Shown: positions 1-9,336, counted from the stretch's first letter. The stretch is 64,000 nucleotides of DNA from Paraburkholderia madseniana (GCF_009690905.1 NZ_VOSW01000042.1:20569-84568), one strand, 5' to 3'. A program made the numbers and translations. Notes: generated by a model not told the origin, from the letters alone.

Positions 1-1440
1 CGGCACGTTGACGTCGAACGTCTTGGGCTGCCCGGCAGGCGCATCCGATCCGATCGTCGTCAGGTCATACGCGGCGAAATGCCATGCGAGCTTCGGCGTG
101 ATGAACCAGCCAGGACGCTCGATCGGATAGCTGACGTACGGGTTGAAAACGAAGCGGCTGCCTTGCGTCGCATCGGCCGACGAAATCGTGAAGCGCGTCG
201 CATCCGCTTCGGCGCCGAAGTCGAAGCCCCCCACGTTATAGCGTGCGTAATGAACGTTGACCTGCGGTTCGCGGTTATAGGTCGAGTCGCTTGTAAAAGC
301 CTGCCAACGTTGCTCGCGAGCCAGCACACTCCACGGCCCGTTTGAGTAAGTCAAACCCGCTTCCTGCTGATACAGCGTGGTGGAACCCGTCGGAAACGCG
401 ACACCCGACGCAAGATCGGTCACCACCGTCGAGTCCGACACCCGGCTGTAGTTGACGTAGGCGCCAAAGCCCGAGCCGAGGTTCCAGTTCTGATTCAGCG
501 CGATCGAGTACCGATCGGTGTTGGTGATCGCATCGTGTGGCAGCCACGCGATCGAGAGCGTCCCCGAATCGTTCGGCTGCAGATAGCGGTAGCCCGCCGT
601 CAACATCTCGCCTCGCTTCGACATGATGCGAGGCGTCAGCGTTAAATCGTAGTTCGGTGCGAGGTTGAAGTAGTACGGCAACGCGACGTCGACGCCGTTG
701 GTCGAACTGATCGAGAACGTCGGCGGCAGGAAGCCGCTGCGCCGCGCGCCGGACAAGGGAAACGATAGCCATGGGCTCGCCAGTAGCGGCACGCCCTGAA
801 AAAACAGCACACCGTTGTGCGCGATCCCCTCGTCGTTGCCGCTGTCGATGTCGAATTCGGAGGCCTTCAGATACCACGCGGGTTCCGACTCGCATTGGCA
901 GGTGCTGTACGTACCGTGATGAACGACCGTGCGCTCGTTATCGACCAGATCCACGCGTTGAGCGCTACCCCAGCCACCTGTCAGATGAAACCGGTATTTC
1001 GGCACGCTGATGTAGCCTTCATTCGCTTCGACGTAGAAATGCGCGTCCGGGCCATCGAACACATTGCCGTTGTCGACCAGTCGCACCTGTCCAAAAGCGT
1101 CGGCCTTGTCGGTATCGACGTCGTAGTGCAGTGCATCGCCTTTAACGATCGACGCGTAACGCCGCAGTTGCGCGTGACCCTTCAGCGAAACGTCCGTGGC
1201 GGTGGTGGCGGTTACCGAATCGGCGATGGCCGAAGTAACGGACTTGTCGCCCGGCCGCAGGGGTTGCTCGGTCAGTTGCGGATCCAGCCGCAGACCCCAG
1301 ACACCGTCGAGCGGTTCCGGAATCGCAGACGCACCGACTAATTGAGCATATCCGGCGAGGGGCACGCATCCAGCCGTACCCAGTATGAAAGAAACGAGAG
1401 GCCTTAAGCGTAGGCGTCGAAATACACCGCGTAGTATCAA
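1..1440 (-). CDS. lptD: LPS-assembly outer-membrane protein LptD (C-terminus beyond window)
   Basis: LptD forms the outer-membrane barrel that, with LptE, inserts LPS into the outer leaflet. About 480 residues are visible. After a signal peptide ending near VPLAGYAQ comes the jellyroll part (KGDALHYDVDTDKADAFG, then VRLVDNGNVFDGPDAHFYVE). It is followed by the typical WYLKASEFDID and GVPLLASPWLSFPLSG segments and aromatic barrel strands; the rest of the barrel is cut off at base 1. The family is usually about 750-800 residues. An in-frame stop lies 13 codons upstream. The only start that gives a full signal peptide is TTG at 1440, without a convincing ribosome site, so the start is tentative. 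The gene is not next to surA or pdxA as canonical lptD usually is; it may be a paralogue. Confidence 0.85.
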   Translation of the reverse strand, partial: MILRGVFRRLRLRPLVSFILGTAGCVPLAGYAQLVGASAIPEPLDGVWGLRLDPQLTEQPLRPGDKSVTSAIADSVTATTATDVSLKGHAQLRRYASIVKGDALHYDVDTDKADAFGQVRLVDNGNVFDGPDAHFYVEANEGYISVPKYRFHLTGGWGSAQRVDLVDNERTVVHHGTYSTCQCESEPAWYLKASEFDIDSGNDEGIAHNGVLFFQGVPLLASPWLSFPLSGARRSGFLPPTFSISSTNGVDVALPYYFNLAPNYDLTLTPRIMSKRGEMLTAGYRYLQPNDSGTLSIAWLPHDAITNTDRYSIALNQNWNLGSGFGAYVNYSRVSDSTVVTDLASGVAFPTGSTTLYQQEAGLTYSNGPWSVLAREQRWQAFTSDSTYNREPQVNVHYARYNVGGFDFGAEADATRFTISSADATQGSRFVFNPYVSYPIERPGWFITPKLAWHFAAYDLTTIGSDAPAGQPKTFDVNVP

Positions 1441-1532
1441 AACAGATAAGGATCGGAAAGGATGACAGACGCATCAAGGCGAACGGAAGCCCTGACTTGC
1501 GTCAGGATGAACAGCGGCGAATGCACACGGTG

Positions 1533-1934
1533 CTATTGGAGTGTGACGTCGTTAGAGCGGGGGTCCGCTGCTGCGCCTGCCCCGCTCGCAGCGCCGCCCA
1601 GCGCCTGAAGCAGATACGGAATCTGCTCCGCAGGCAACGAAAACGACAGCCCCGCGCTGCCGGATAGACGGAACCGGATCACGACCATTTCCATGCCGTT
1701 CAGTCGGCCGACTTCCCAACCCTGGCAGTGCAGCGCGAAGCCCATCTCCTGATTGTTATGAATCACGCGGTCGGCGTGCTCTATTGCGTTAGGCAGCGCC
1801 ACCAGCAGATCGTTGAGCACCGAACGGTGCAGCGCCGCCGTGGGTTGATTGCCGTGAATCAGCAGATATTGACCGTCCGCCGTCAACTGCATATCGGTGA
1901 TCGAATTCAGCATGAACGTCGACGGATCAGACAT
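1533..1934 (-). CDS. Conserved hypothetical protein, 133 aa
   Basis: I do not recognise a named family. The protein is soluble-looking, with no signal peptide or membrane segment. The middle part (LTADGQYLLIHGNQ, then WEVGRLNGMEMVVIRFRLS) reads like alternating beta strands, and the tail is Ala/Gly-rich. The ATG at 1934 is preceded by AGGAGG at good spacing. It overlaps the stop codon of the upstream small gene (ATGTCTGA), so the two are probably translated together. It lies in the same orientation as lptD, about 90 bases away, and could share its transcript. Confidence 0.6.
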   Translation of the reverse strand: MSDPSTFMLNSITDMQLTADGQYLLIHGNQPTAALHRSVLNDLLVALPNAIEHADRVIHNNQEMGFALHCQGWEVGRLNGMEMVVIRFRLSGSAGLSFSLPAEQIPYLLQALGGAASGAGAAADPRSNDVTLQ

Positions 1935-2106
1935 GACGTGTGCCCTCCTGCACAAGCTCGGAGCGGCCTGCCGCACCGCTCACCGAGTTGCCGGGCGCAG
2001 CGCGAAGCGTGCGCATCGACGCCATTGCCAGACGGACTGAAAAGATCAGTGAGGAACTGACGCGCAAGACAGCCGCAAGAACCGCCGGTGAAAGAAATTC
2101 AATCAT
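1927..2106 (-). CDS. Small membrane-anchored protein, 59 aa
   Basis: This short frame begins at ATG 2106 behind a GAGAAG ribosome site. Residues 1-30 are hydrophobic (FLSPAVLAAVLRVSSSLIFS) and could form one membrane segment; the C-terminal half is basic and polar. Its stop overlaps the start of the next gene by eight bases, the geometry of translational coupling. No family is recognised. Support comes from the coupling, the ribosome site and the hydrophobic profile. Confidence 0.45.
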   Translation of the reverse strand: MIEFLSPAVLAAVLRVSSSLIFSVRLAMASMRTLRAAPGNSVSGAAGRSELVQEGTRHV

Positions 2107-2441
2107 GACCACTTCTCCAGATCGCGTTACGCAGGTAGCGGAATCGACAATTTGACGATAGCAGTGCAAAGTCGCCGCCAGGTTACGCGCGGACTACGCT
2201 TCTTTTGAGTCTGTAACGCATTATTTCGACACTCGCGCTCCAATCGGCGTCCGCCTGCGCGGGCGCTCGATGCGCACCTTGGCGGCCTGAATGGTTGGAA
2301 AGTTTTCAGTAACGATCGGCAGAAAACGCGTCCCTATACTTCGCGCTTTCCAGAGTCATGGAACGTCGTTTCGAATGCGTCGCTTGCTTTCGAGCGCTCC
2401 CGTCTGCGCTCCGCGCGCTGCATCAGGACTGAAAACCCAAG
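2107..2441. other. Intergenic region between divergent units
   Basis: These 335 bases separate the small-gene/lptD unit (minus strand) from bamA (plus strand). They are somewhat AT-richer than the flanks, for example around 2200-2240, and must hold both promoters. I see no convincing operator, hairpin or gene. Confidence 0.5.
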
Positions 2442-4751
2442 ATGAAACTTCAAGTTTTAACGAACCGTATCGCCGGCGCACTCTCGCTCGCCGGTGTCGC
2501 GCTGACAAGCGGGGCAGTCCACGCAGCGCAGCCGTTCGTGGTGCAGGACATCCGGATCGAGGGATTGAAGCGCGTCGAGCCCGGTACCGTGTTTGCTTAC
2601 CTGCCCATCAAGCAGGGCGCCACGTTTAACGACGATAAGGCTTCGGAATCGATTCGCGCGCTGTACGCCACGGGCTTCTTCAACGACGTCAATATCTCGA
2701 CCGAAGGCAATGTCGTCATCGTTCACGTTCAGGAGCGCCCCGCGGTCGGCACGATCGACTTCGCCGGCATTCACGAGTTCGACAAGGAAAACCTGACCAA
2801 GGCACTCAATGCGGTTGGGCTTTCGCACGGCCGCTACTACGACAAGGCGCTAGTCGACAAAGCCGAGCAGGAGTTGAAACGCCAGTACCTGACGCGTGGC
2901 TACTATGCCGCCGAAGTCACCACCACGATCACGCCGATCGACCGCAACCGGGTCGCGATACTGTTCTCTGTCGCAGAAGGCCCGAGCGCGAAGATCCGCC
3001 AGATCAACTTCATCGGCAACAGCGTTTTCAGCACGGACACGTTACGCGACGAAATGCAGATGTCCACGCCGAACTGGTTCTCGTGGTACACGAAGAACGA
3101 CCTGTACGCGAAAGACAAGCTGACCGGGGACCTGGAGCGCATCCGCTCGTACTACCTGAACCGTGGCTATCTGGAGTTCAGCTTCGAGTCGACCCAGGTA
3201 TCGCTTACGCCGGACAAGAAGGAGATGTACCTCACGGTCACGCTGCACGAAGGCGAGCCGTACACGATTTCGTCGATCGAGCTCGCGGGCAATCTGCTCG
3301 ATCGCGAGCCCGAGCTGGCCAAGCTGATCAATATCAAACCAGGCGAGCGTTTCAACGCTGAAAAATTGCAGGCAACCACCAAGGCGATCGTCGACAAACT
3401 CGGTGAATACGGCTACGCGTTTGCCACCGTCAACGCGCAGCCGCAGATCGATCAGGAACACCACAAGGTCGACCTGACGCTGCAAGTGGACCCGAGCCGC
3501 CGCGTGTACGTGCGTCACATCAACGTGGTCGGCAACTCACGCACGCGTGATGAAGTGGTGCGCCGTGAAATGCGTCAGCTTGAAAGCTCGTGGTTCGATT
3601 CGAACCGCCTCGCGCTGTCGAAAGACCGGGTCAACCGTCTCGGCTATTTCACCGATGTCGACGTGACCACAGTGCCGGTGGAAGGCTCGCCGGACCAGGT
3701 CGATGTGGACGTCAAGGTGAGCGAAAAGCCCACCGGCGCGATTACCTTGGGCGCGGGCTACTCGTCCACGGACAAGGTGGTGTTGTCGGCCGGGATTTCG
3801 CAGGACAACGTGTTCGGCTCCGGCACCAGCCTCGCCCTCAACGTGAACACCGCGAAGACCTACCGCACCCTGACCCTGACGCAAACCGATCCGTACTTCA
3901 CGGTGGACGGCATCAAGCGGATCACCGACGTCTACTACCGAACCTCCTATCCGCTTTACAACTATACCGACACGAGTTTCCGGATCATCACCGTGGGCGC
4001 GGACCTGAAATTCGGCATTCCGTTCTCCGAAGCCGACACCGTTTACTTCGGCGCCGGTCTCGAACAGGACCGGCTGTCCATTGATTTGTCGACACCTCAG
4101 AGCTACAAGGACTATGTAGCCGAATTCGGCAGCGTGGTGAACAACGTGCCGCTCACGGTGGGTTGGGCCCGGGACAATCGCGACAGTGCATTGGTGCCGA
4201 GCCGGGGCTATTTCTTTCAAGCCAATGGCGAAGTGGGCACCCCACTTGGCAACACCGAGTACTACAAGGCGGACGTTCAGGCGCAGTATTACTATTCGTT
4301 CGCACGCGGTTTCATTCTCGGCTTGAATCTTCAAGGCGGCTACGGCAACGGCTTTGCCGGTAAAGCCTATCCGATCTTCAAGAATTACTACGCGGGTGGT
4401 ATCGGCTCGGTACGCGGCTACGACGCGGGCTCACTCGGTCCGACCGACAAGACGACCGGCGACCCGATCGGCGGCTCGCGCATGGTCGTGGCCAACGTCG
4501 AGATGACCTTCCCGCTGCCGGGCACCGGCTGGGACCGCACGCTGCGCGTCTTCACCTTCATGGATGCGGGCAACGTCTGGGGCGACGAAGGCAACAGCAC
4601 GGGCGCCAACGGCTTGCGGTACAGCTACGGCGCGGGTCTTGAGTGGATTTCACCGATCGGCCCACTCAAGCTGTCCGTCGGTTTCCCGCTAATCAAACAC
4701 TCCACCGACAAGTACCAGGTATTCCAGTTTCAGATCGGCACATCGTTCTGA
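2442..4751 (+). CDS. bamA: Outer-membrane protein assembly factor BamA
   Basis: BamA is the barrel core of the BAM complex, which folds and inserts outer-membrane proteins. The 769-residue length is normal. Residues 1-28 are a signal peptide cleaved after AVHA. Five POTRA domains follow to about residue 425; POTRA1 begins FVVQDIRIEGLKRVEPGTV. The C-terminal 16-strand barrel carries the diagnostic VRGY motif at 657-660 and ends in a C-terminal Phe (QFQIGTSF), the signature of BAM-recognised barrels. The gene stands alone, not between rseP and skp/lpxD as canonical bamA does, and lies near an lptD-like gene. That suggests an extra copy, though the window cannot prove it. The ribosome site is weak. 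Confidence 0.93.
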   Translation: MKLQVLTNRIAGALSLAGVALTSGAVHAAQPFVVQDIRIEGLKRVEPGTVFAYLPIKQGATFNDDKASESIRALYATGFFNDVNISTEGNVVIVHVQERPAVGTIDFAGIHEFDKENLTKALNAVGLSHGRYYDKALVDKAEQELKRQYLTRGYYAAEVTTTITPIDRNRVAILFSVAEGPSAKIRQINFIGNSVFSTDTLRDEMQMSTPNWFSWYTKNDLYAKDKLTGDLERIRSYYLNRGYLEFSFESTQVSLTPDKKEMYLTVTLHEGEPYTISSIELAGNLLDREPELAKLINIKPGERFNAEKLQATTKAIVDKLGEYGYAFATVNAQPQIDQEHHKVDLTLQVDPSRRVYVRHINVVGNSRTRDEVVRREMRQLESSWFDSNRLALSKDRVNRLGYFTDVDVTTVPVEGSPDQVDVDVKVSEKPTGAITLGAGYSSTDKVVLSAGISQDNVFGSGTSLALNVNTAKTYRTLTLTQTDPYFTVDGIKRITDVYYRTSYPLYNYTDTSFRIITVGADLKFGIPFSEADTVYFGAGLEQDRLSIDLSTPQSYKDYVAEFGSVVNNVPLTVGWARDNRDSALVPSRGYFFQANGEVGTPLGNTEYYKADVQAQYYYSFARGFILGLNLQGGYGNGFAGKAYPIFKNYYAGGIGSVRGYDAGSLGPTDKTTGDPIGGSRMVVANVEMTFPLPGTGWDRTLRVFTFMDAGNVWGDEGNSTGANGLRYSYGAGLEWISPIGPLKLSVGFPLIKHSTDKYQVFQFQIGTSF

Positions 4752-4776
4752 TCACGTCGTTCTGCTTTTCAACGCC

Positions 4777-4800
4777 CGCGGTCATGGCATGAGGACCGCG
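4777..4800 (+). terminator. Putative hairpin terminator after bamA
   Basis: CGCGGTC and GACCGCG form a 7-bp GC stem 25 bases after the bamA stop. No T-run follows, so its role as a terminator is only inferred. Confidence 0.35.
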
Positions 4801-5107
4801 AGCGTCACCTGCATCATTCCCTCACGCTTTCAGCCGCGCCCATGCGCCCAACCGGTATGAATCAGTTCGGGGCCCGTTCAAAGCACATCATCTGCGTCCT
4901 CCTGCTCCAATTTCACAAAGTCTCCTCAATTTCACCATTGTTGCTGCGACATTGATATCTATCATTCGCTCATCATCAGCGCGACCCTGTCCGGTCCGCT
5001 TTCTGAGTTCGATAGGTCGCTCCAAAGCAGCAGATGGTTGAATTGGCTGAATGTGAACATCGCACGGGCTGCAACCGTCGATTCCGGTTGGGAGGTAACG
5101 CAGATTT
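4801..5107. other. Intergenic region upstream of the response regulator
   Basis: About 300 bases without a supported gene. The stretch 4910-4985 is AT-richer and likely carries the promoter of the regulator at 5108, whose ribosome site GGGAGG lies just upstream of its ATG. No operator recognised. Confidence 0.45.
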
Positions 5108-5806
5108 ATGACGATCAGCCTTCTTGTAGTCGAACCCGATCAATCCGTCCGGGATCAGTTGCGCTTTCACCTTCACAAGAACCAGATCGCACTCTCCGTG
5201 CTGTATAGCGCGGCTCAGCTTGTCAGCCGGGTGGAACTGGAGTGTCCGTCAGCGATTCTGTTGCGCGCCGAGTCGCCGATGAGCGAGGCGCGTGAGGCGC
5301 TCCGGCAACTGCGGCTCGCGGGCTACGACATGCCCATCTTCGTACAAAGCACCTCTGATGAGATCGTCGACAAAATCGTCGCCTTCGAATTGGGTGCGGA
5401 CGACTATATCGTCGACCCAATCGATCCATACGAATTGACCGCCAGAATCAAACGCGCCGTGCAACGCTGCAACCGATCGCTTTGCGACGCGCCGGAAATT
5501 CGTGAGAAGGTGTTGTTCGGCAGTTACCAGATAGACTTCGCTACGCGGCGCCTGCTCAAGGACGGCTCCGAAATCTCGCTGCGCTCAGGCCAGTTTGCGT
5601 TGCTCAAGCTGTTCGCAAGCAATCCGATGCGAATCTTGACGCGTTCGATGGTCAACAGCCAGCTAGGAAGAGCGGAGAGCCAGAAGGCCAGTCTGGATGT
5701 TGCGGTCTGCCGCTTGCGCGGCGTGATAGAGGCAGATCCGGCCAATCCCAGGTTCATTCAGACCCTGCGCGGACGAGGCTATATGTTCGTACCGTCGCTC
5801 GAATAG
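5108..5806 (+). CDS. OmpR-family response regulator with degenerate receiver
   Basis: This is a 232-residue regulator with an N-terminal receiver-like domain (about 1-120) and a C-terminal winged-helix DNA-binding domain (about 135-230, ending in the typical IQTLRGRGYMFVP). Key receiver residues are missing. The phospho-acceptor Asp position (AILLRAESP) is Arg53 and the conserved Lys of the KP motif is Asp103 (DDYIVDPID). Only part of the acidic pocket (Glu9, Asp11) remains. It therefore probably does not follow the usual Asp-phosphorylation cycle and may act constitutively or sense something else. No histidine kinase gene adjoins it. The family call is firm; the regulatory mode is inference. 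Confidence 0.88.
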   Translation: MTISLLVVEPDQSVRDQLRFHLHKNQIALSVLYSAAQLVSRVELECPSAILLRAESPMSEAREALRQLRLAGYDMPIFVQSTSDEIVDKIVAFELGADDYIVDPIDPYELTARIKRAVQRCNRSLCDAPEIREKVLFGSYQIDFATRRLLKDGSEISLRSGQFALLKLFASNPMRILTRSMVNSQLGRAESQKASLDVAVCRLRGVIEADPANPRFIQTLRGRGYMFVPSLE

Positions 5807-5886
5807 CTCGAATAACAACCCTTGCTTGAGGCGGGCAAAAGCGAACGGCATCGCACGACACGTTGCGTGCTTGCCGCCATACCGCG

Positions 5887-6225
5887 TTACTTTTGAACTT
5901 CTTCTAACGCTAGCTGCATGATGGGCAACGTCATCGCGGCGTCGATCACGTCAATGATGTCGATATAGCCGACATAGTCGGAATACAGGTCACTGGTCGC
6001 CGCCAGCAGGCCACCGAACCCGTAGTTGAAATCCGCCGAAACGATTGGCCTGAATCCCGAGGCATAGTGTGCCCGCGACGCGCACCCGTTCAGATCATCG
6101 ACAACGCCGGCAGAAACGCTGTGATTTCCAGGTGCGAAAGCATTGATGCTCTCCCGGCGCAAACCATGGCGAATTGGAGGGCAGCAGATCGATGCCACGA
6201 CCAGGACGACGATGAGGATGCGCAT
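5887..6225 (-). CDS. Hypothetical small exported protein, 112 aa
   Basis: The frame begins with a short hydrophobic segment (MRILIVVLVVASICC) that resembles a signal peptide. A mixed region follows with two isolated cysteines after it and Tyr/Asp-rich stretches (YSDYVGYIDIIDVID). No known family is recognised and no clear ribosome site precedes the ATG. Support is limited to the export-like N-terminus and amino-acid composition. Confidence 0.4.
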   Translation of the reverse strand: MRILIVVLVVASICCPPIRHGLRRESINAFAPGNHSVSAGVVDDLNGCASRAHYASGFRPIVSADFNYGFGGLLAATSDLYSDYVGYIDIIDVIDAAMTLPIMQLALEEVQK

Positions 6226-6348
6226 AAGGGAAGTGTTCAGAGTTGATCTTGAAAGTCAGACAGCCATAGGATAACGAAGTTTTTTTGGCTCAATTACAAT
6301 CCCTTTCCGCTGGCCCGACCTACATGCAGCAACCAGGTTCAGCAGCGC

Positions 6349-6711
6349 TCAACCGCGCCGCAGACGCCCGCGGCCCGCAGGCGTAGAGGGGTCGTCTGCC
6401 AGAGTGTGGCGCTGACCGTTGCGATGCATCCGCACGCGCTCCCGAATCTCGGCCGCGGTCGCGGCGCCTCGCACGGCAACGCAAGAGTATTCACCGTTGC
6501 GGTTGATCCATTCCACGATCCGGCAGCACTCGCCCCACGGCTGCATGAGCGGTGCTGACACGCGGCAGCCGCGTATCTTCACGACGTCGGTGGCGAGTGG
6601 TGCGCTAACGCCGTTTTCAGCCGCGCCGCGAGTTGCGGCAGCAGTTGCTGTCTTTCGGCCGGGCCGGAAACCGCGCGACTCGGCGCGATTCACAGGTGAG
6701 GAGACTTGCAT
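6349..6711 (-). CDS. Hypothetical protein, 120 aa
   Basis: The start at ATG 6711 is favoured by a GGAG ribosome site nine bases upstream; longer frames begin at 6747 or 6873. The central part (VKIRGCRVSAPLMQPWGECC, then IVEWINRNGEYSCVAVRG) looks like a folded, Cys-containing domain, followed by a helical basic tail. I do not recognise the family. It is divergent from baeS and separated from it by 175 bases. Confidence 0.5.
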   Translation of the reverse strand: MQVSSPVNRAESRGFRPGRKTATAAATRGAAENGVSAPLATDVVKIRGCRVSAPLMQPWGECCRIVEWINRNGEYSCVAVRGAATAAEIRERVRMHRNGQRHTLADDPSTPAGRGRLRRG

Positions 6712-6886
6712 GAGATTGCTCCACTGACGGATCTGATCACCGGACATGGCCTCTTTGTCAGGCCATCGTAAAAGTGCCATACCATCATATCCAGACAACA
6801 CGCAGACACAACGAAGAAAGGATGGAGAAGTTGTGGAGATTCGTCGGTAAGTGTGGATTGACGTAGCATTCATCTAGAATTCAGAC

Positions 6887-8632
6887 ATGCAAAGTGAAAC
6901 TATCCGAATTCGTCCAAGCCGCCCTTTAGGGACCTTTCTCTCGCGCGCGCGGCAGCAGCGAACGAAGATGCGCTTTGGCATTACCTGGAAAATGTTCCTC
7001 GCCGTTTTAATCGCTTGTCTCGCGATTTCCCTGACGATGGGCTACGCCTTGCGCGTGAGCTTCGAAAACGGCTTCCTGCACTACGTTCGGGAACGCAACG
7101 CCGGGCGCATCAAAGCCGTCATGGCGAAGGTGACGAGCGAATACGCCGCTCACGGCAACTGGAATTTCCTGCGCGAGCATCCCGAAGCATGGCTCACGCT
7201 GCTGGACGGCGCCGCGCACGACGCCCTGCGCGAAGAACTCGCCACGGCGCAGATGGGCAAGTTGCCAGGCTGGAGAACCTTTCCCGGGAGTGGCAGCGTG
7301 CAGCAACTGCTTGGGCCGCTTTCCGGCCCGTCTGAGGGACCGCACTGGGGCATGCGCCTGCCACCTGCGCCACCTTCCGGTCCAGACATCGCAATGGAAC
7401 GTGACCGTGTATCGGCAAGCGGTGTCGTGAGCGGCGACAGTCGCTATGACCGGCCGCCTCCTTCAGCCCCATTGGCGTCGTCTCCCGTCTCGCCCCCGTC
7501 GCATGACAGCATGACCCGTGACACGCCGCCCGAGGGGCCGCCCGTCACACTCTACGACGCCCGCCATGAACTCGTGGCGAGCACCGGCCAGCCACCCCCA
7601 CCCGGCAGCACGATGCGACCCGTCGTCTACGCCGGCAAGGTGGTGGGCTGGCTTGCCGTGAACGGGCCCGACACCCTGTCGGACGCCGCCGACATCGCAT
7701 TCCAGGCACAGCAGAAACGCGCGACCTGGGAGATCGCGGGCGTGGCTATCGTGCTCGCGGCGCTAGTCGCGCTGGTCCTTGCGCGCATCGTGCTCGCACC
7801 AGTCAAGCGCTTGATGAATGCGACCCACCGCCTGGCCGGCGGGGACTACACGGCCCGGGTGCCGGCCGGCAGACGCGACGAGCTCGGCCGGCTTGCGGGC
7901 GACTTCAACGTATTGGCCGACTCGCTGCAAAAAACCGAGCGCTCCCGGCGCGATTTCATTGCGGATATTTCACACGAGCTGCGCACGCCGCTCGCCGTGC
8001 TCCGCGGCGAGCTGGAAGCCATCGAAGACGGCGTGCATGTGTTCAACCGCGATTCGCTCACTTCGCTGCAAACCGAAGTGAACATGCTCAACAAGCTCAT
8101 CGAAGATCTGTACGAGCTTTCGCTGAGCGATGTCGGCGCACTCAGTTATCGCAAGACGCCGACCCATGTCGGGCAACTGGCGCGGGCGTCGATCGAGGCC
8201 ATGCGGGAGTCGTTCAAGGCGAAACGGATCGAGCTCGACCTGACCTGCATGCCGGACATTGCCGACACGGCTTTCGCGGTCGATCCCGCGCGCTTCGTAC
8301 AACTGCTGAAAAACCTGTTGCAGAATTCGTTGCGGTATACCGATCCGGACGGCCACGTGCGCGTGTCGCTTTCGCAGAGCGCCAGCGGTTGGCAACTCGA
8401 CGTGCAGGACTCCCTGCCCGGCGTGCCCGAAGCCGCGCTCGCGCACCTGTTCGACCGTTTCTATCGCGTGGACGAATCGCGCAGCCGTCAGAACGGCGGT
8501 GCGGGCCTCGGCCTCTCGCTGTGCCACGCTATTGTGACGGCGCATGGCGGCACGATCGGCGCCAAGGCCTCGCCTCTGGGCGGCGTCTGGATCACTGCCC
8601 GCTTTCCATCGGAAGGAGACGTGACAACATGA
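6887..8632 (+). CDS. baeS: Sensor histidine kinase, BaeS-like
   Basis: This is a membrane sensor kinase that should phosphorylate the regulator encoded next. Order of domains: a first membrane helix at about 36-55; a periplasmic region of about 220 residues with a Pro/Ser-rich insert (residues about 150-215); a second helix near 280-300; HAMP; the HisKA helix with phospho-accepting His363 (ISHELRTPL); the N box (LKNLLQNSLRYT); and the G box (GAGLGLSL). The ATG at 6968 (MRFGITWK) would give 554 residues and fits the family's usual N-terminus better than 6887; neither has a strong ribosome site. Its stop overlaps the start of the regulator gene (ATGA). In enterobacteria BaeSR responds to envelope stress and toxic compounds, but no efflux pump gene adjoins it here. 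Confidence 0.9.
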   Translation: MQSETIRIRPSRPLGTFLSRARQQRTKMRFGITWKMFLAVLIACLAISLTMGYALRVSFENGFLHYVRERNAGRIKAVMAKVTSEYAAHGNWNFLREHPEAWLTLLDGAAHDALREELATAQMGKLPGWRTFPGSGSVQQLLGPLSGPSEGPHWGMRLPPAPPSGPDIAMERDRVSASGVVSGDSRYDRPPPSAPLASSPVSPPSHDSMTRDTPPEGPPVTLYDARHELVASTGQPPPPGSTMRPVVYAGKVVGWLAVNGPDTLSDAADIAFQAQQKRATWEIAGVAIVLAALVALVLARIVLAPVKRLMNATHRLAGGDYTARVPAGRRDELGRLAGDFNVLADSLQKTERSRRDFIADISHELRTPLAVLRGELEAIEDGVHVFNRDSLTSLQTEVNMLNKLIEDLYELSLSDVGALSYRKTPTHVGQLARASIEAMRESFKAKRIELDLTCMPDIADTAFAVDPARFVQLLKNLLQNSLRYTDPDGHVRVSLSQSASGWQLDVQDSLPGVPEAALAHLFDRFYRVDESRSRQNGGAGLGLSLCHAIVTAHGGTIGAKASPLGGVWITARFPSEGDVTT

Positions 8633-9336
8633 CCGAAGGGCGCCCTTCGCACATCCTGATCGTCGAGGATGAACCCAAGCTCGCCGCCGTGCTCGAAGCG
8701 TATTTGCAGCTCGAGGGCTTCGCCACCACGATCCTCGACGATGGTCATCAAGTGATGCCCTTCATTCGCTCAACACCGCCGGCGCTGATGCTGCTCGACC
8801 TCATGCTGCCCGGGCGCAGCGGCATGGATATCTGCCGCGAGCTACGGCAATTTTCGGCGTTGCCCGTCATTATCCTGACCGCGCGCATCGACGAAATCGA
8901 CCGTCTGCTGGGTCTCGAGATCGGTGCCGACGACTACGTCTGCAAACCGTTCAGTCCGCGCGAAGTGGTGGCGCGCGTCAAGGCAATCCTGCGCCGTGCA
9001 ACGCCTGCCGCGGCGGCTGCGGACGGATTGCCACAGGGGCAACCGGGTTCACAGGGTCTCCAGGTCGACGAGCAGTTTCATCACGCCTTACTCGACGGTA
9101 AGGAACTCAAGCTCACCCCGCTTGAATTGCGGCTCCTCGCGCTACTCATGAAATCGCCGGGACGCATTTTTTCCCGCGACTACCTGCTGAGTCATCTCTA
9201 CGCGGATCACCGGGTGGTCACCGACCGCACCATCGACAGCCATATCAAGAACCTGCGCCGCAAGCTGCAGGGTGCGCGGCCGGACAGCGAACCTATCGCG
9301 TCCGTGTACGGCGTAGGTTACCGGCTGGAAATCTGA
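8629..9336 (+). CDS. baeR: OmpR-family response regulator, BaeR-like
   Basis: The 235-residue protein has a complete receiver with the acidic pair (VEDEPK), phospho-acceptor Asp57 (LLDLMLPG), the Thr of ILTAR and the Lys of DDYVCKPFSP. A winged-helix output domain follows, ending VYGVGYRLEI. The start codon overlaps the kinase stop by four bases and has a GGAAGGAG ribosome site, so kinase and regulator are made together. It should bind DNA as a phosphorylated dimer; the targets cannot be read from this window. Confidence 0.93.
   Translation: MTEGRPSHILIVEDEPKLAAVLEAYLQLEGFATTILDDGHQVMPFIRSTPPALMLLDLMLPGRSGMDICRELRQFSALPVIILTARIDEIDRLLGLEIGADDYVCKPFSPREVVARVKAILRRATPAAAAADGLPQGQPGSQGLQVDEQFHHALLDGKELKLTPLELRLLALLMKSPGRIFSRDYLLSHLYADHRVVTDRTIDSHIKNLRRKLQGARPDSEPIASVYGVGYRLEI

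Noticed and set aside
1142..1477. 111-codon frame overlapping the lptD 5' end
   Set aside because: It is in a different frame; the lptD frame has the signal peptide and continues into clear LptD sequence.
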